A stretch of DNA of 64,000 nucleotides from Candidatus Polarisedimenticolaceae bacterium. Lineage in GTDB: Bacteria > Acidobacteriota > Polarisedimenticolia > Polarisedimenticolales > DASRJG01. Below the pieces are notes generated by a model. That model saw only the letters and a list, made by a program, of their open reading frames with translations, did no database searches and was not told where the DNA came from. Made by a program: the position numbers and the translations under genes. Below are positions 1-10,644 of the stretch, in pieces. The stretch is taken from NCBI GenBank assembly GCA_036275915.1, contig DASUCV010000018.1, positions 186,001-250,000 of the forward strand. Direction: 5' to 3'. Positions within the stretch are counted from its first letter, which is position 1, and every line of letters starts with the position of its first letter.

Positions 1-166
1 CTGGGCGGTCGCGGCGAAGGAGCAGGCGGTCCGCGACGCGCAGGCGCGCGCCGACGCCGAGGCCGCTCGCGCGGCCGGCGTCCTCATCGAGGCGACGGAA
101 GCGCCCGCGCCGCGCGGCCGCGGCGAGCGCGACGAAGACGACGGCGAATTCGACGAGAGGGATTGA
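1..166 (+). CDS. rpsF: 30S ribosomal protein S6, C-terminal fragment
   Basis: Only the last 54 codons are inside the window, read from base 2 to the TGA at 164-166. The visible part is an Ala/Arg/Glu-rich, charged tail ending in an acidic stretch (EFDERD), typical of the disordered C-terminal extensions on S6 in high-GC bacteria. No S6 core is visible. The assignment rests on position: the stop lies 2 bases before rpsR, which is followed by rplI, the classic rpsF-rpsR-rplI order. S6 binds S18 on the 30S platform. In some bacteria ssb lies between rpsF and rpsR; it does not here. Confidence 0.6.
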   Translation, partial: WAVAAKEQAVRDAQARADAEAARAAGVLIEATEAPAPRGRGERDEDDGEFDERD

Positions 167-168
167 CG

Positions 169-480
169 ATGGGCTACGCACGAGAGAACGGCGGAGGCGG
201 ACCTCGCGGTGGCGGAGGCGGCGGCAGGCCGGGCGGCGGTCCCCGCGCGGGCGGACGGCGCCGCTTCTTGTTCCGCCGGCGGAAGTACTGCAAGTTCTGC
301 GAGGACAAGGCGAAGTGGATCGACTACAAGGACCTCCGGACGCTCCAGAACTACATCCCGGAGCGCGCCAAGGTCCTGCCGCGCCGGATCTCGGGGACCT
401 GCGCGACGCACCAGCGCCAGCTCATGCAGGCGATCAAGCGCGCGCGCAACCTCGCGCTCATCCCGTTCACGTCCGACTAG
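169..480 (+). CDS. rpsR: 30S ribosomal protein S18, zinc-binding form
   Basis: S18 of the small ribosomal subunit, 103 residues from the ATG at 169. A Gly/Arg-rich N-terminal arm of about 38 residues precedes the conserved core, which contains [22 protein letters not shown]-like sequence and ends [10 protein letters not shown]. The core carries C41-X2-C44 and a later GTCATHQ motif, the Cys/Cys/Cys/His pattern of the zinc-binding (C+) version of S18. A TTG at 163 is in frame but overlaps the rpsF stop, and the ATG is the better start. It is translationally coupled to rpsF upstream and lies 12 bases before rplI. Confidence 0.95.
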   Translation: MGYARENGGGGPRGGGGGGRPGGGPRAGGRRRFLFRRRKYCKFCEDKAKWIDYKDLRTLQNYIPERAKVLPRRISGTCATHQRQLMQAIKRARNLALIPFTSD

Positions 481-492
481 GCGGAGGCAGCC

Positions 493-945
493 GTGAAGAT
501 CGTCCTCAGGCAAGACGTCGACAATCTCGGCGACCGCGGGCAGGTCATGACCGTCAAGCCGGGCTACGCACGAAACTTCCTGTTCCCGAAGGGCCTCGCA
601 CTCGAGGCGACGCCGGGGAACATGCGGCAGATCGAGCTGCAGAAGAAGGTCTGGGCGGTGCGCGAGGCCCACGAGGCCGACGACGCCCGCAAGCTCGCGG
701 CGCACATCGCGGGGATCACGCTCACGGTGAAGAAGAAGGTCGGCGAGGGCGGCGCGCTCTACGGCTCGGTCACCGGGCAAGAGATCGCGGACCTCATGGC
801 GGCGCGAGGCGTCTCGATCGATCGCCGGAAGATCCAGCCCCACGATCCGATCAAGACCTTGGGCGTGCACACCGTCGGCATCAAGGTCCATCGCCAGGTC
901 ACGGCGCAGGTCACGGTGCAGGTCGAGGCCGAGGCGGCCGAGTAG
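493..945 (+). CDS. rplI: 50S ribosomal protein L9
   Basis: L9 of the large subunit, 150 residues, normal length, starting at GTG 493. The N-terminal domain has the signature GYARNFLFPKGLA at about residues 24-36, followed by the long connecting helix and a C-terminal RNA-binding domain (LYGSVTGQEIADLM, then HTVGIKVH). It is third in the ribosomal operon. Its TAG stop directly abuts the ATG of the next membrane-protein gene, so that gene is probably cotranscribed. Confidence 0.96.
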   Translation: MKIVLRQDVDNLGDRGQVMTVKPGYARNFLFPKGLALEATPGNMRQIELQKKVWAVREAHEADDARKLAAHIAGITLTVKKKVGEGGALYGSVTGQEIADLMAARGVSIDRRKIQPHDPIKTLGVHTVGIKVHRQVTAQVTVQVEAEAAE

Positions 946-1398
946 ATGGCCGAGGCCGAGGTCTCGAACGGCCGGACGGCGCTCGCGATCGCGCTCGGGT
1001 GGCTGGTTCCGGGAGCCGGCCACGCGTTTCTCGGCCGGATGCGGCGCGGCATCTTCTTTTTCGTCCTCATCGGCGCATCGTTCACGCTCGGGCTCGCCCA
1101 CGACGGACGCCTCGCCCTCTACAGCCCGGGCGATTCGTTCCTCACTGGGCTGCAGGTCGTCGCGAACGTCGGCGTCGGGCCGGCGGATGCCGCGGCGCGG
1201 CTCGCGGTCTACGGGGAGCCGGCCTACGAGCTTCCCGACCAGAACGATCCGGACTATCCGCGCCGCGCGAACATCTTCCGCGACCGGCAGCGCTCGGCGG
1301 TCTCGGCGTACGGTACGGCGTACCTCTGGACCGCGGGCCTCATGAACCTACTTCTCCTCCTCGACGTGTGGGACATCGCGAAACGGCGGAAGGACTGA
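946..1398 (+). CDS. Small integral membrane protein, DUF6677/TM2-like
   Basis: A 150-residue protein starting at the ATG immediately after the rplI stop. It has a hydrophobic N-terminal segment with LGWLVPGAGHAFLGRMRRG at about residues 17-35, a Gly/Pro turn motif shared by TM2/DUF6677-type small membrane proteins, then a second membrane segment (IFFFVLIGASFTLGLA) and a third near the C terminus (AGLMNLLLLLDVWDIA). The middle part (about residues 65-115) is polar. It is cotranscribed with rplI and the two following small membrane proteins. The function is unknown. The family assignment is from memory of the motif and is tentative. Confidence 0.75.
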   Translation: MAEAEVSNGRTALAIALGWLVPGAGHAFLGRMRRGIFFFVLIGASFTLGLAHDGRLALYSPGDSFLTGLQVVANVGVGPADAAARLAVYGEPAYELPDQNDPDYPRRANIFRDRQRSAVSAYGTAYLWTAGLMNLLLLLDVWDIAKRRKD

Positions 1399-1400
1399 CC

Positions 1401-1574
1401 GTGAGGAGCCACTTCGGCCACCTCCTCGTCTACTCGGGCATCGTCGCGGCGTTCTTCGCGGTGCTCACGCGCCGCGACCGTACCGACCAGATCAAGTTCC
1501 TCGCGTGGTCCTGGCTCGCGATGACCGGTGGCGTCCTCCTGCTCGCCTATCTGATGTTGCCGTTCCCGAGGTGA
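1401..1574 (+). CDS. Small membrane protein (57 aa), unknown
   Basis: A 57-codon frame opening with GTG at 1401, two bases after the preceding stop, and ending in TGA at 1572-1574. It encodes two hydrophobic stretches (LLVYSGIVAAFFAVLT and WSWLAMTGGVLLLAYLML) separated by a charged loop containing RRDRTDQIKF, so a two-helix hairpin in the inner membrane is likely. The stop overlaps the GTG of the next gene. Tight coupling on both sides and the clear amphipathic organisation support a real gene. I do not recognise a named family. Confidence 0.7.
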   Translation: MRSHFGHLLVYSGIVAAFFAVLTRRDRTDQIKFLAWSWLAMTGGVLLLAYLMLPFPR

Positions 1575-1948
1575 TCGGCCGGCGGCTCACGCTGTGGGGG
1601 CCGCTCGTCCTGGTCCTCGCGGTGAGTTTCACCCTCTCCTCGATGTCGCGGGTCCCCGGGGCGGAATACTTCTGGGACAAGCTGCTCCACGTCATCGAGT
1701 ACTCCGGGATCGGCCTGTTCGCGTTGCGCGCGTTCCATGGCGCCCTGACGCGGCCGCGTCTCCGCCCGACGCTCGCGGCGAGCGCCTTCGTGATCCTCTG
1801 GGGTGCCTCCGACGAGTTCCATCAATCGTTCGTCCCCGGCCGCGACGCGTCGCTCCTGGACCTGTGCGCGGACGTCGTCGGGGCCGGCGTGGCCGTCCTC
1901 TTGACCTTCGTTCTCGCGTGGATCCGGGAGCCTCGCGGGGCGGGATAG
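1571..1948 (+). CDS. VanZ-like family membrane protein
   Basis: A 125-residue protein from GTG 1571, which overlaps the preceding stop (GTGA). VanZ-like features are the early segment LSSMSRVPG, the motif WDKLLHVIEYSGIGLFALRA at about residues 40-60, and ILWGASDEFHQSFVPGRDAS at about 80-100, in which the D-E-F-H-Q and P-R motifs are conserved in the family. About four membrane segments are expected. VanZ itself gives low-level teicoplanin resistance, but most family members have no known role. The TAG stop falls inside the small inverted repeat that precedes the next gene. Confidence 0.85.
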   Translation: MIGRRLTLWGPLVLVLAVSFTLSSMSRVPGAEYFWDKLLHVIEYSGIGLFALRAFHGALTRPRLRPTLAASAFVILWGASDEFHQSFVPGRDASLLDLCADVVGAGVAVLLTFVLAWIREPRGAG

Positions 1949-1956
1949 AATCCCGG
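1942..1956 (+). other. Short inverted repeat with -10-like core before the dehydrogenase gene
   Basis: CGGGAT-AGA-ATCCCG forms a 6-bp stem with a 3-base loop, overlapping the VanZ stop codon and followed by CTTT. The centre also reads TAGAAT (1946-1951), a plausible -10 hexamer about 21 bases before the ATG at 1973, which has its own GGAGG at 1962-1966. It could be a weak terminator, a promoter core or chance. I see no matching -35 element. Confidence 0.3.
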
Positions 1957-1972
1957 CTTTCCGGAGGGATCG

Positions 1973-3025
1973 ATGGAGCGTCGGTACGCGATGGTGCCGG
2001 GCGACGGCATCGGGATCGACGTCACGCGCGAGGCGGTGCGCGTGCTCGAGGCGGCGGCGAAGGCGTTCGGCTTCGGCCTGGCGCTCGAATCGTTCGACTA
2101 CGGTGCCGAGCGCTACCTGAGAACGGGGGAGACCCTCCCCGAAGGAGCGCTCGAGACGTGGGAAGGGTTCGACGCCATCTTCATGGGGGCGTTCGGCGAC
2201 CCGCGCGTGCCCGACATGCGGCACGCCGCCGACATCCTCCTCGGCACGCGGTTCCGGATGGACCTCTACGCGAACCTCCGGCCGGTGCGATGCCTCGCCG
2301 AGCGCCTGTGCCCGCTCCGGAGCTACCGCGCGGACGACGTCGACTTCGTCGTCTTCCGCGAAAACACCGAAGGCGCCTACGCCGGCGTCGGCGGCATCTT
2401 CAAGAAGGGCACGCCCGACGAGATCGGCATCCAGGAGGACGTGAACACCCGGAAGGGGGTCGAGCGGATCATCCGCGCCGCGTTCGAGCACGCGAAGGCG
2501 ACCGGCAAGACCAAGGTCACGATGTCGGACAAGTCCAACGCGCTCCGGCACGCCCACGACATCTGGCAGCGCGTCTTCGCGTCGGTCGCGAAGGAGTACC
2601 CGGGGATCAAGACGAATCATCTCTACGTCGACGCGCTCACGATGCAGATGATCAAGGACCCTTCGCAGTTCGAGGTCATCGTGACCTGCAACATGTTCGG
2701 CGACATCGTCACCGATCTCGGCGCCGCGCTGCAGGGCGGCCTCGGGATGGCGGCGTCGGGCAACCTCCACCCCGGCAAGACCTCGATGTTCGAGCCGGTG
2801 CACGGCAGCGCCCCGAAGTACGCGGGGACCGATACGGCGAACCCGTTCGGCGCGATCCTGACCGCGGCGATGATGCTCGAGCACACCGGTCTCGCCGACG
2901 CCGCGAAGGGGATCGAATCCGCGGTCGTCGCGTGCCTGGACGCGCACGAGTGCACGGCGGACGTCGGCGGGAGCGCGGGGACGCGCGCCGCGACGGACGC
3001 AGTTCTCAGGAGGATCCTCGCGTGA
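1973..3025 (+). CDS. Isopropylmalate/isocitrate dehydrogenase-family enzyme (NAD-type)
   Basis: A 350-residue beta-decarboxylating dehydrogenase, ATG at 1973 after GGAGG. It shows the opening PGDGIG motif (about residues 9-14), the NLRPVRC substrate-arginine segment (about 101-107), FRENTEGAYAG (about 128-138), the catalytic Lys/Asp region ending in NMFGDIVTD, and EPVHGSAPKYAGTDTANP near the C terminus, where the residues after HGSAP resemble NAD- rather than NADP-specific members. Family members oxidise 3-isopropylmalate, isocitrate, homoisocitrate or tartrate. The sequence alone does not settle which, and no leuC/leuD or TCA genes are adjacent. It overlaps the enoyl-CoA hydratase gene by 4 bases. 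Confidence 0.85.
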   Translation: MERRYAMVPGDGIGIDVTREAVRVLEAAAKAFGFGLALESFDYGAERYLRTGETLPEGALETWEGFDAIFMGAFGDPRVPDMRHAADILLGTRFRMDLYANLRPVRCLAERLCPLRSYRADDVDFVVFRENTEGAYAGVGGIFKKGTPDEIGIQEDVNTRKGVERIIRAAFEHAKATGKTKVTMSDKSNALRHAHDIWQRVFASVAKEYPGIKTNHLYVDALTMQMIKDPSQFEVIVTCNMFGDIVTDLGAALQGGLGMAASGNLHPGKTSMFEPVHGSAPKYAGTDTANPFGAILTAAMMLEHTGLADAAKGIESAVVACLDAHECTADVGGSAGTRAATDAVLRRILA

Positions 3026-3804
3026 CCAAGATCCGCTACGAGCCCAAGGACGGGATCGCCTGGATCACGCTCGTCGATCCGCCGGCGAACACCTACAGCT
3101 ACGCGATGATGCGCGACCTCGACCACGCGATCCTCGAGGCGCGCATGGACCCCGCGGTCCACGTGCTCGTCCTGACGGGCGAAGGGGACAAGTTCTTCTG
3201 CGCCGGCGCCGACATCAAGATGCTCACGGAGGCCGACCCGACGTTCAAGTACTACTTCTGCCTCCATGCCAACGAAACGCTGATTCGCCTGGAGCAGACG
3301 CCGAAGGTCGTCATCGCGGCCTTGAACGGCCACTGCGTGGGCGGGGGCCTCGAGATCGCCCTCGCGTGCGATCTCCGCGTCGCGCGAGCCGGCGGCGGCA
3401 AGATCGGCCTTCCCGAGATCAACCTCGGCGTCCTCCCGGGAACGGGTGGCACGCAGCGTCTCGCACGGACGCTCGGTCGCGCCAAGGCGTTCGAGCTCAT
3501 GGCGACGGGACGGACGTTCGCGGTGGAGGAGGCGCTCGCGCTCGGCCTCGTGAACGAGGTCCTGCCCGGAGCCGACTTCGGCGCCGAGGTCGCCGCCTAC
3601 GCCGCGAAGTTCCTGCCGCCGGCGCGCGCCTCGAAAGCGGCGGGCCTCATCAAGCGCGCCGTCGTCTCCGGCCTCGAGGCGGGATTCGCGGAAGGGCTCG
3701 CGATCGAGCGCGAGCTGCAGCAGCGCCTCTTCGAGTCCGACGACGCCCGTGAAGGGCTGGCGGCCTACGTCGAGAGGCGCCCGCCGAAGTTCAAGGGGCG
3801 CTAG
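3022..3804 (+). CDS. Enoyl-CoA hydratase/isomerase family protein
   Basis: A 260-residue crotonase-fold enzyme starting at GTG 3022, overlapping the previous stop. The oxyanion-hole segment FFCAGADIKM is at about residues 57-66. GHCVGGGLEIALACD supplies the first catalytic-type glutamate and GLPEINLGVLPGTGGTQRL the second, so a true hydratase is likely rather than an isomerase lacking one. Acting on trans-2-enoyl-CoA thioesters in fatty-acid oxidation is the usual role. The neighbours (a decarboxylating dehydrogenase and, further on, acyl-CoA carboxylase and ETF) suggest acyl-CoA metabolism but do not fix the substrate. Confidence 0.9.
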   Translation: MTKIRYEPKDGIAWITLVDPPANTYSYAMMRDLDHAILEARMDPAVHVLVLTGEGDKFFCAGADIKMLTEADPTFKYYFCLHANETLIRLEQTPKVVIAALNGHCVGGGLEIALACDLRVARAGGGKIGLPEINLGVLPGTGGTQRLARTLGRAKAFELMATGRTFAVEEALALGLVNEVLPGADFGAEVAAYAAKFLPPARASKAAGLIKRAVVSGLEAGFAEGLAIERELQQRLFESDDAREGLAAYVERRPPKFKGR

Positions 3805-3806
3805 CG

Positions 3807-4772
3807 ATGCCGCGGCGCGTCCTTCCCGCCGACCTGAGCCGCGTCAAGACCTACCCTCTCGCCGAGCGCGCGAGCAAGGTGCGCGTCGACGAGTTCGGCC
3901 GCGCCGTCAACGCATCGTCGTCGCTCGGCGATTTCCTCGACGGCCTCCCCGACGTGCTCGCGGCGAAGGTCTTGCGTGAGCTGGCGGCGGCGGTCGTGCA
4001 GGCGCGCGCCGAGGAGAGGCCCGTCGCCGTCGCGCTCGGGGCGCACGTCGTCAAGGTCGGCCTCGCCCCCGTTCTCATCGCGCTCATGGAGGAGAAGATC
4101 GTCACCTCGCTTGCGATGACCGGCGCGGGCGCAATCCACGACTGGGAGATCGCGGCGATCGGCGCGACGTCGGAGGACGTCGGCCGCGGCCTGCACGCGG
4201 GACGCTTCGGCATGGCCGAGGAGACCGGGCGTGCCTTGAACGACGCGGCGCGTGAGGCGGCGGCGTCGGGCTCCGGATTCGGCGAGACGCTCGGCCGGCG
4301 CATCGTCGCGGAGAAGCTCCCGCACCGCGCCAAGAGCCTCCTCGCGCGCGCCTTCGAGCTCGAGGTCCCCGTCACCGTGCACGTCGCGATCGGAAGCGAC
4401 ATCGTCCATCAGCACCCCAGCGCCGACGGCGGCGCGATTGGGGCCGCCACGTTCACCGACTTCCGGAAGCTCGTCACGCTCGTCGGCGAGCTCGCGGGCG
4501 GCGTCTGGATCAATCTCGGCTCCGCAGTCCAGCTCCCCGAGGTCTTCTTGAAGGCGCTCTCGATCGCCGAGAACCTCGGCCATGACGTGCGCGGTTTCGC
4601 GACCGCGAACCTCGACATGATCCGGCACTACCGCACCGACGAGAACGTCCTGCGCCGTCCGACGCTCGGGAAGGGAACGAGCTTCGCGCTGACCGGCCAC
4701 CACGAGATCAACGTCCCGCTCCTCGCCGCCGCGATCGGCCTGGAGCGCGCGCGGCGCGAGTCGGGCCACTGA
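3807..4772 (+). CDS. Conserved protein of unknown function, possibly deoxyhypusine-synthase-like
   Basis: A 321-residue soluble protein with ATG at 3807, two bases after the hydratase stop. Conserved-looking blocks are LGAHVVKVGLAPVLIALMEE (about 74-93), MTGAGAIHDWEIAAIGATSEDV (about 105-126), GRFGMAEETGR, VPVTVHVAIGSDIVHQHPSADG (about 190-211) and ALTGHHEINVPLLAAAI at the end. The GAGAIHDWE block recalls deoxyhypusine synthase, but the catalytic lysine region of that family is not evident, and eukaryal/archaeal eIF5A is absent from bacteria. The Gly-rich blocks suggest a nucleotide- or sugar-binding Rossmann-like fold. It overlaps the heptosyltransferase-like gene by one base, hinting at a lipopolysaccharide or sugar role. 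I cannot name the function. Confidence 0.6.
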   Translation: MPRRVLPADLSRVKTYPLAERASKVRVDEFGRAVNASSSLGDFLDGLPDVLAAKVLRELAAAVVQARAEERPVAVALGAHVVKVGLAPVLIALMEEKIVTSLAMTGAGAIHDWEIAAIGATSEDVGRGLHAGRFGMAEETGRALNDAAREAAASGSGFGETLGRRIVAEKLPHRAKSLLARAFELEVPVTVHVAIGSDIVHQHPSADGGAIGAATFTDFRKLVTLVGELAGGVWINLGSAVQLPEVFLKALSIAENLGHDVRGFATANLDMIRHYRTDENVLRRPTLGKGTSFALTGHHEINVPLLAAAIGLERARRESGH

Positions 4773-5779
4773 TGGAGATCCTCGTCGTCCAGACGGCGTT
4801 CCTGGGCGACATCGTGCTGACGACTCCGCTCCTCCGCGAGATCAAGCGCGCGAACCCCGGTTCCCGTACCACCGTCGCGACGACGCCGCTCGGCGCCGCG
4901 CTCCTCGCGGGCCATCCCGCCGTGGACGCGCTCCACGTCCTCGACAAGCGCGGGGCGACGAAGGGGCCGCTCGGCATGCTCACGGCCGTTCGGGAATTGC
5001 GAGGTAAGAGATTCGACGTGTCGATCGCGGCGCAGCGCTCGAGCCGCACGGGACTCATCGTCCGATTTGCGGGAGGCCTTAAGCGTGTCGGGTTCGGCGG
5101 CGCGGCAGGGCAGTGGGCGTACACGGACCGTGTGAAGTGGGACGGCGCCGTCCACGCGGTTCACCGCTATCTCGCCCTCGCCGGGCCGCTCGGCGGCCGT
5201 CCTGACGCGGACCCGCAGCCGATGCTCGCCGTCCATGAGGCGGCGCGGTCTCGTATTCACAAGCTGCTCGGCGACGGTGACGACCTTCTCGCGATTTCAC
5301 CCGGCTCGATCTGGGGCACGAAGCGTTGGACGCCCGAAGGCTTCGCTGCGGTCGCGCGCTCAGCGAAAGACATGGGGCTACGGCCGGTGCTCGTTGGCTC
5401 GCCCGACGAAGCGGACTTGTGCCGTTCGATCGCCGATCTCGCCGGCGGCGTCCCTGTCCTTGCGGGCACGACCAACATTCCCGATCTCGTCGCGCTGCTC
5501 GCGCGATCGAAGGCGCTCGTCGTCAACGACAGCGGGCCCGGCCACGTCGCGTCCGCGGTCGGAACGCCGGTCGTCGCGATCTTCGGCCCGACGGTGCCCG
5601 CGTTCGGCTACACGCCGTTCGGTCCGCGGAACATGATCGTCGAAAACCCGGGACTCGAATGCCGACCGTGTGACCGTCACGGGCCGCAAGTGTGCCCGCT
5701 CCGCCACCACCGCTGCATGACCGAGATCCCGCCGGCCCGCGTCGTCGACGCGCTCGCTCAGATCGTGCGGCCGGGGTAA
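4772..5779 (+). CDS. Glycosyltransferase family 9, heptosyltransferase-like
   Basis: A 335-residue GT9 enzyme resembling ADP-heptose:LPS heptosyltransferase II. The N terminus (LVVQTAFLGDIVLTTPLLRE) is the GT9 signature. The C-terminal half has ISPGSIWGTKRWTPEGFA (about 170-187) and NDSGPGHVASAVGTPVVAIFGPT (about 252-274), the nucleotide-sugar binding region. The C terminus carries several Cys (CRPCDRHGPQVCPLRHHRC), as in many WaaF homologues. It would act at the cytoplasmic face of the inner membrane in lipopolysaccharide core assembly. No other LPS core genes flank it. Its last 22 bases overlap the 3' end of the convergent aminotransferase gene. Confidence 0.85.
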   Translation: MEILVVQTAFLGDIVLTTPLLREIKRANPGSRTTVATTPLGAALLAGHPAVDALHVLDKRGATKGPLGMLTAVRELRGKRFDVSIAAQRSSRTGLIVRFAGGLKRVGFGGAAGQWAYTDRVKWDGAVHAVHRYLALAGPLGGRPDADPQPMLAVHEAARSRIHKLLGDGDDLLAISPGSIWGTKRWTPEGFAAVARSAKDMGLRPVLVGSPDEADLCRSIADLAGGVPVLAGTTNIPDLVALLARSKALVVNDSGPGHVASAVGTPVVAIFGPTVPAFGYTPFGPRNMIVENPGLECRPCDRHGPQVCPLRHHRCMTEIPPARVVDALAQIVRPG

Positions 5780-6966
5780 GCCGCGAGCGCCTTCGCGAAG
5801 ATCGCGAGCGCGCGCTCGAGCTTCGGCACGTCGAGGACGTAGGCGATGCGCGCCTCGTCCTTGCCGAGACCCGGTGTCGCGTAGAAGCCGTCGGCGGGGG
5901 CGATGACGACCGTCTCGCCGTCGACGTCGAAGTCGCGGACGAGGAACTCGGCGAAACCGTTCGCGTCGTCGACGGGGAGGCGCCCGCAAAGGTAGAAGGC
6001 GCCCTCGGGCTTGCGCACGACGACGCCCGGCATCGCCGCAAGCGCGCCGTAGACGGTGTCGCGGCGCTTCTCGTAACGCGCGACGACGTCCTCGACGTAG
6101 CTGTGCGGGACTTCGGTGAGCGCGGTGCAGGCGTACTGGCCGAGCGTCGGCGGGCAGAGGCGCGCCTGTCCGAAGCGCAGGATCGCGTCCATGAACTCAC
6201 GGTTCTTCGACACGATGTTGCCGAGCCGCGCGCCGCACAGCGAATAGCGCTTCGAGACCGAGTCGACGACGATGACCTGATCGGCGAGCCCCGGGAGCGT
6301 CAGCGCGGAGTGGTGCGTCGCACCGTCGTAGACGAACTCGCGGTAGACCTCGTCGGCGACGAGGTAGAGCCCGCGGTCGCGGCAGATCGACGCGAGCATC
6401 GCCATCTCGGCGTCGGTGTAAACCGTGCCGGTGGGGTTGTTCGGCGAGCAGAGGAGGAGCGCGCGCGTCTTCGGCCCGATCTTCGCCTCGATCGCGGCGC
6501 GGGAGGGCAAGTGGTAGCCGTCCTCGGCGCGCGTCGTGACCGGCACCGGTTCCACGCCCACCATCGTCGCGAAGCCGTTGTAATTCGTGTAGAACGGCTC
6601 GAAGACGAGGACCTGGTCGCCCGGATCGCAGATCGCGCCCAAGGTGAAGAGGATCGCTTCGCTGCCCGCGGTGGTGACGAAGATGTCCTCGGTGGCGAGC
6701 GTGAGACCGACCCCGCGGTAATAGGTGCGCAGCGCCTCGATGAACTCGGGAAGCCCTTGCGATGGGCCGTAGGGGATGAGCGCGGCGTCGTAGGTCTTGA
6801 GGCGATCGAGGATCGGCCGCGGCGTCTCGATGTCGGGCTGGCCGATGTTCAGGGAGTAGATCGTCTTTCCGGCCTTCCGCGCCGCTGCGACGAGCGGGGC
6901 GAGGCGCCGGATCGGGCTCGCGGGCATCGCCTGCGCCCTTGCGGAGAGGTTCGTGCGCGTCGTCAT
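5758..6966 (-). CDS. Class I/II pyridoxal-phosphate aminotransferase
   Basis: A 402-residue aspartate-aminotransferase-type enzyme read from the ATG at 6966. Key features are SLNIGQPDIETP (about 38-49), the YGPSQGLPEF substrate loop (about 66-75), CSPNNPTG with the active-site Asn (about 173-180), VADEVYREF (Asp at about 205) and the PLP lysine in DSVSKRYSLCGARLG at about residue 239. Family members transaminate aspartate, aromatic or branched amino acids, and the specificity is not evident here. The start codon sits 7 bases after an extended -10 element, so the mRNA is probably leaderless. It diverges from accC across about 40 bases. Confidence 0.92.
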   Translation of the reverse strand: MTTRTNLSARAQAMPASPIRRLAPLVAAARKAGKTIYSLNIGQPDIETPRPILDRLKTYDAALIPYGPSQGLPEFIEALRTYYRGVGLTLATEDIFVTTAGSEAILFTLGAICDPGDQVLVFEPFYTNYNGFATMVGVEPVPVTTRAEDGYHLPSRAAIEAKIGPKTRALLLCSPNNPTGTVYTDAEMAMLASICRDRGLYLVADEVYREFVYDGATHHSALTLPGLADQVIVVDSVSKRYSLCGARLGNIVSKNREFMDAILRFGQARLCPPTLGQYACTALTEVPHSYVEDVVARYEKRRDTVYGALAAMPGVVVRKPEGAFYLCGRLPVDDANGFAEFLVRDFDVDGETVVIAPADGFYATPGLGKDEARIAYVLDVPKLERALAIFAKALAAYPGRTI

Positions 6967-6973
6967 CCCGGCT

Positions 6974-6982
6974 AGTGTACCA
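6974..6982 (-). promoter_or_regulatory. Extended -10 promoter for the aminotransferase gene
   Basis: On the minus strand TGG-TACACT occupies 6982-6974. The hexamer ends 7 bases before the ATG at 6966, placing the likely transcription start at or next to the first base of the start codon. There is no clear -35, which is usual for extended -10 promoters. It is inferred from motif and spacing only. Confidence 0.5.
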
Positions 6983-6989
6983 GCGCGAA

Positions 6990-6998
6990 TGTTAGACT
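6990..6998 (+). promoter_or_regulatory. Extended -10 promoter for the biotin carboxylase gene
   Basis: TGT-TAGACT lies 8 bases before the GTG start at 7007, back to back with the aminotransferase promoter. The predicted transcript would start within about 2 bases of the start codon. An in-frame ATG at 6989 would overlap this element and lacks a ribosome-binding site, which favours the GTG. Confidence 0.45.
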
Positions 6999-7006
6999 CC
7001 CGCCCT

Positions 7007-8356
<1,350 letters not shown>

Positions 8357-8360
8357 GAGC

Positions 8361-10078
<1,718 letters not shown>

Positions 10079-10082
<4 letters not shown>

Positions 10083-10639
10083 GCCGGACGCTCGCGCTCC
10101 GTAAAGAAGCGGGAGAGAAGGGCCGTGTCGTGCTCCGCTCGCCGCTCGTCGGGATCTGGTCGGATCAGCCGGAAGCGGGAACGATGGTCGGCCCCGGCTC
10201 TCCGGCCGGCACGCTTCGACGTCTCGCGGACCGTGTGGCGCTCGTCGTCCCCGACGGCGTGACCGGCACGGTGGAGACCGTGGAGGTGCGGGAGCTGCAG
10301 GCGGCGATCGGGTTCGGCGATGTGCTCTTCGCCGTCCACGAGACCGTGGGAGCCGGATCCGCGAAGAAGAGTGACGCCGTCCGCCGCGACGGTCGCGCGG
10401 TCGTCGCGCCGACCGACGGCGTCTACTACCGCTCGCCGTCGCCCGGCGCCAAGGGCTACGTCGCCGTCGGCGACCGTGTCGTCGCCGGCCAGGCGGTCGG
10501 CCTCATCGAGGTCATGAAGACGTTCAGCCCGATCGTCTACGGCGGCGCCTCGCTGCCGGAGCGGGGGAAGGTCGTCGCCCTCCTCGCCCAAGACGGCGAG
10601 GAGGTTCGCGCGGGCCAGCCTCTGGTCGAGGTCGAGTAG
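10079..10639 (+). CDS. Biotin carboxyl carrier-type protein with two biotinyl-like halves
   Basis: A 186-residue protein from GTG 10079 (GTGA overlap). The C-terminal half, about residues 105-186, is a biotinyl domain with the target lysine at about 147 in the context EVMKTF. The canonical context is EAMKM, so this is a variant but acceptable site. The N-terminal half (about 14-85) repeats the same pattern: [24 protein letters not shown] and [10 protein letters not shown], but no Met-Lys pair, so it looks like a second, non-modifiable biotinyl/lipoyl-like fold. It carries carboxybiotin between the two preceding subunits in the cytoplasm. A biotin ligase is not in the window. Confidence 0.8.
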
Positions 10640-10644
10640 CGGCG

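Noticed and set aside
1505-1570. Upstream start for the VanZ-like gene
   Set aside because: The extra N-terminal residues overlap the preceding small membrane gene and are not VanZ-like. GTG 1571 overlaps its stop in the usual way.
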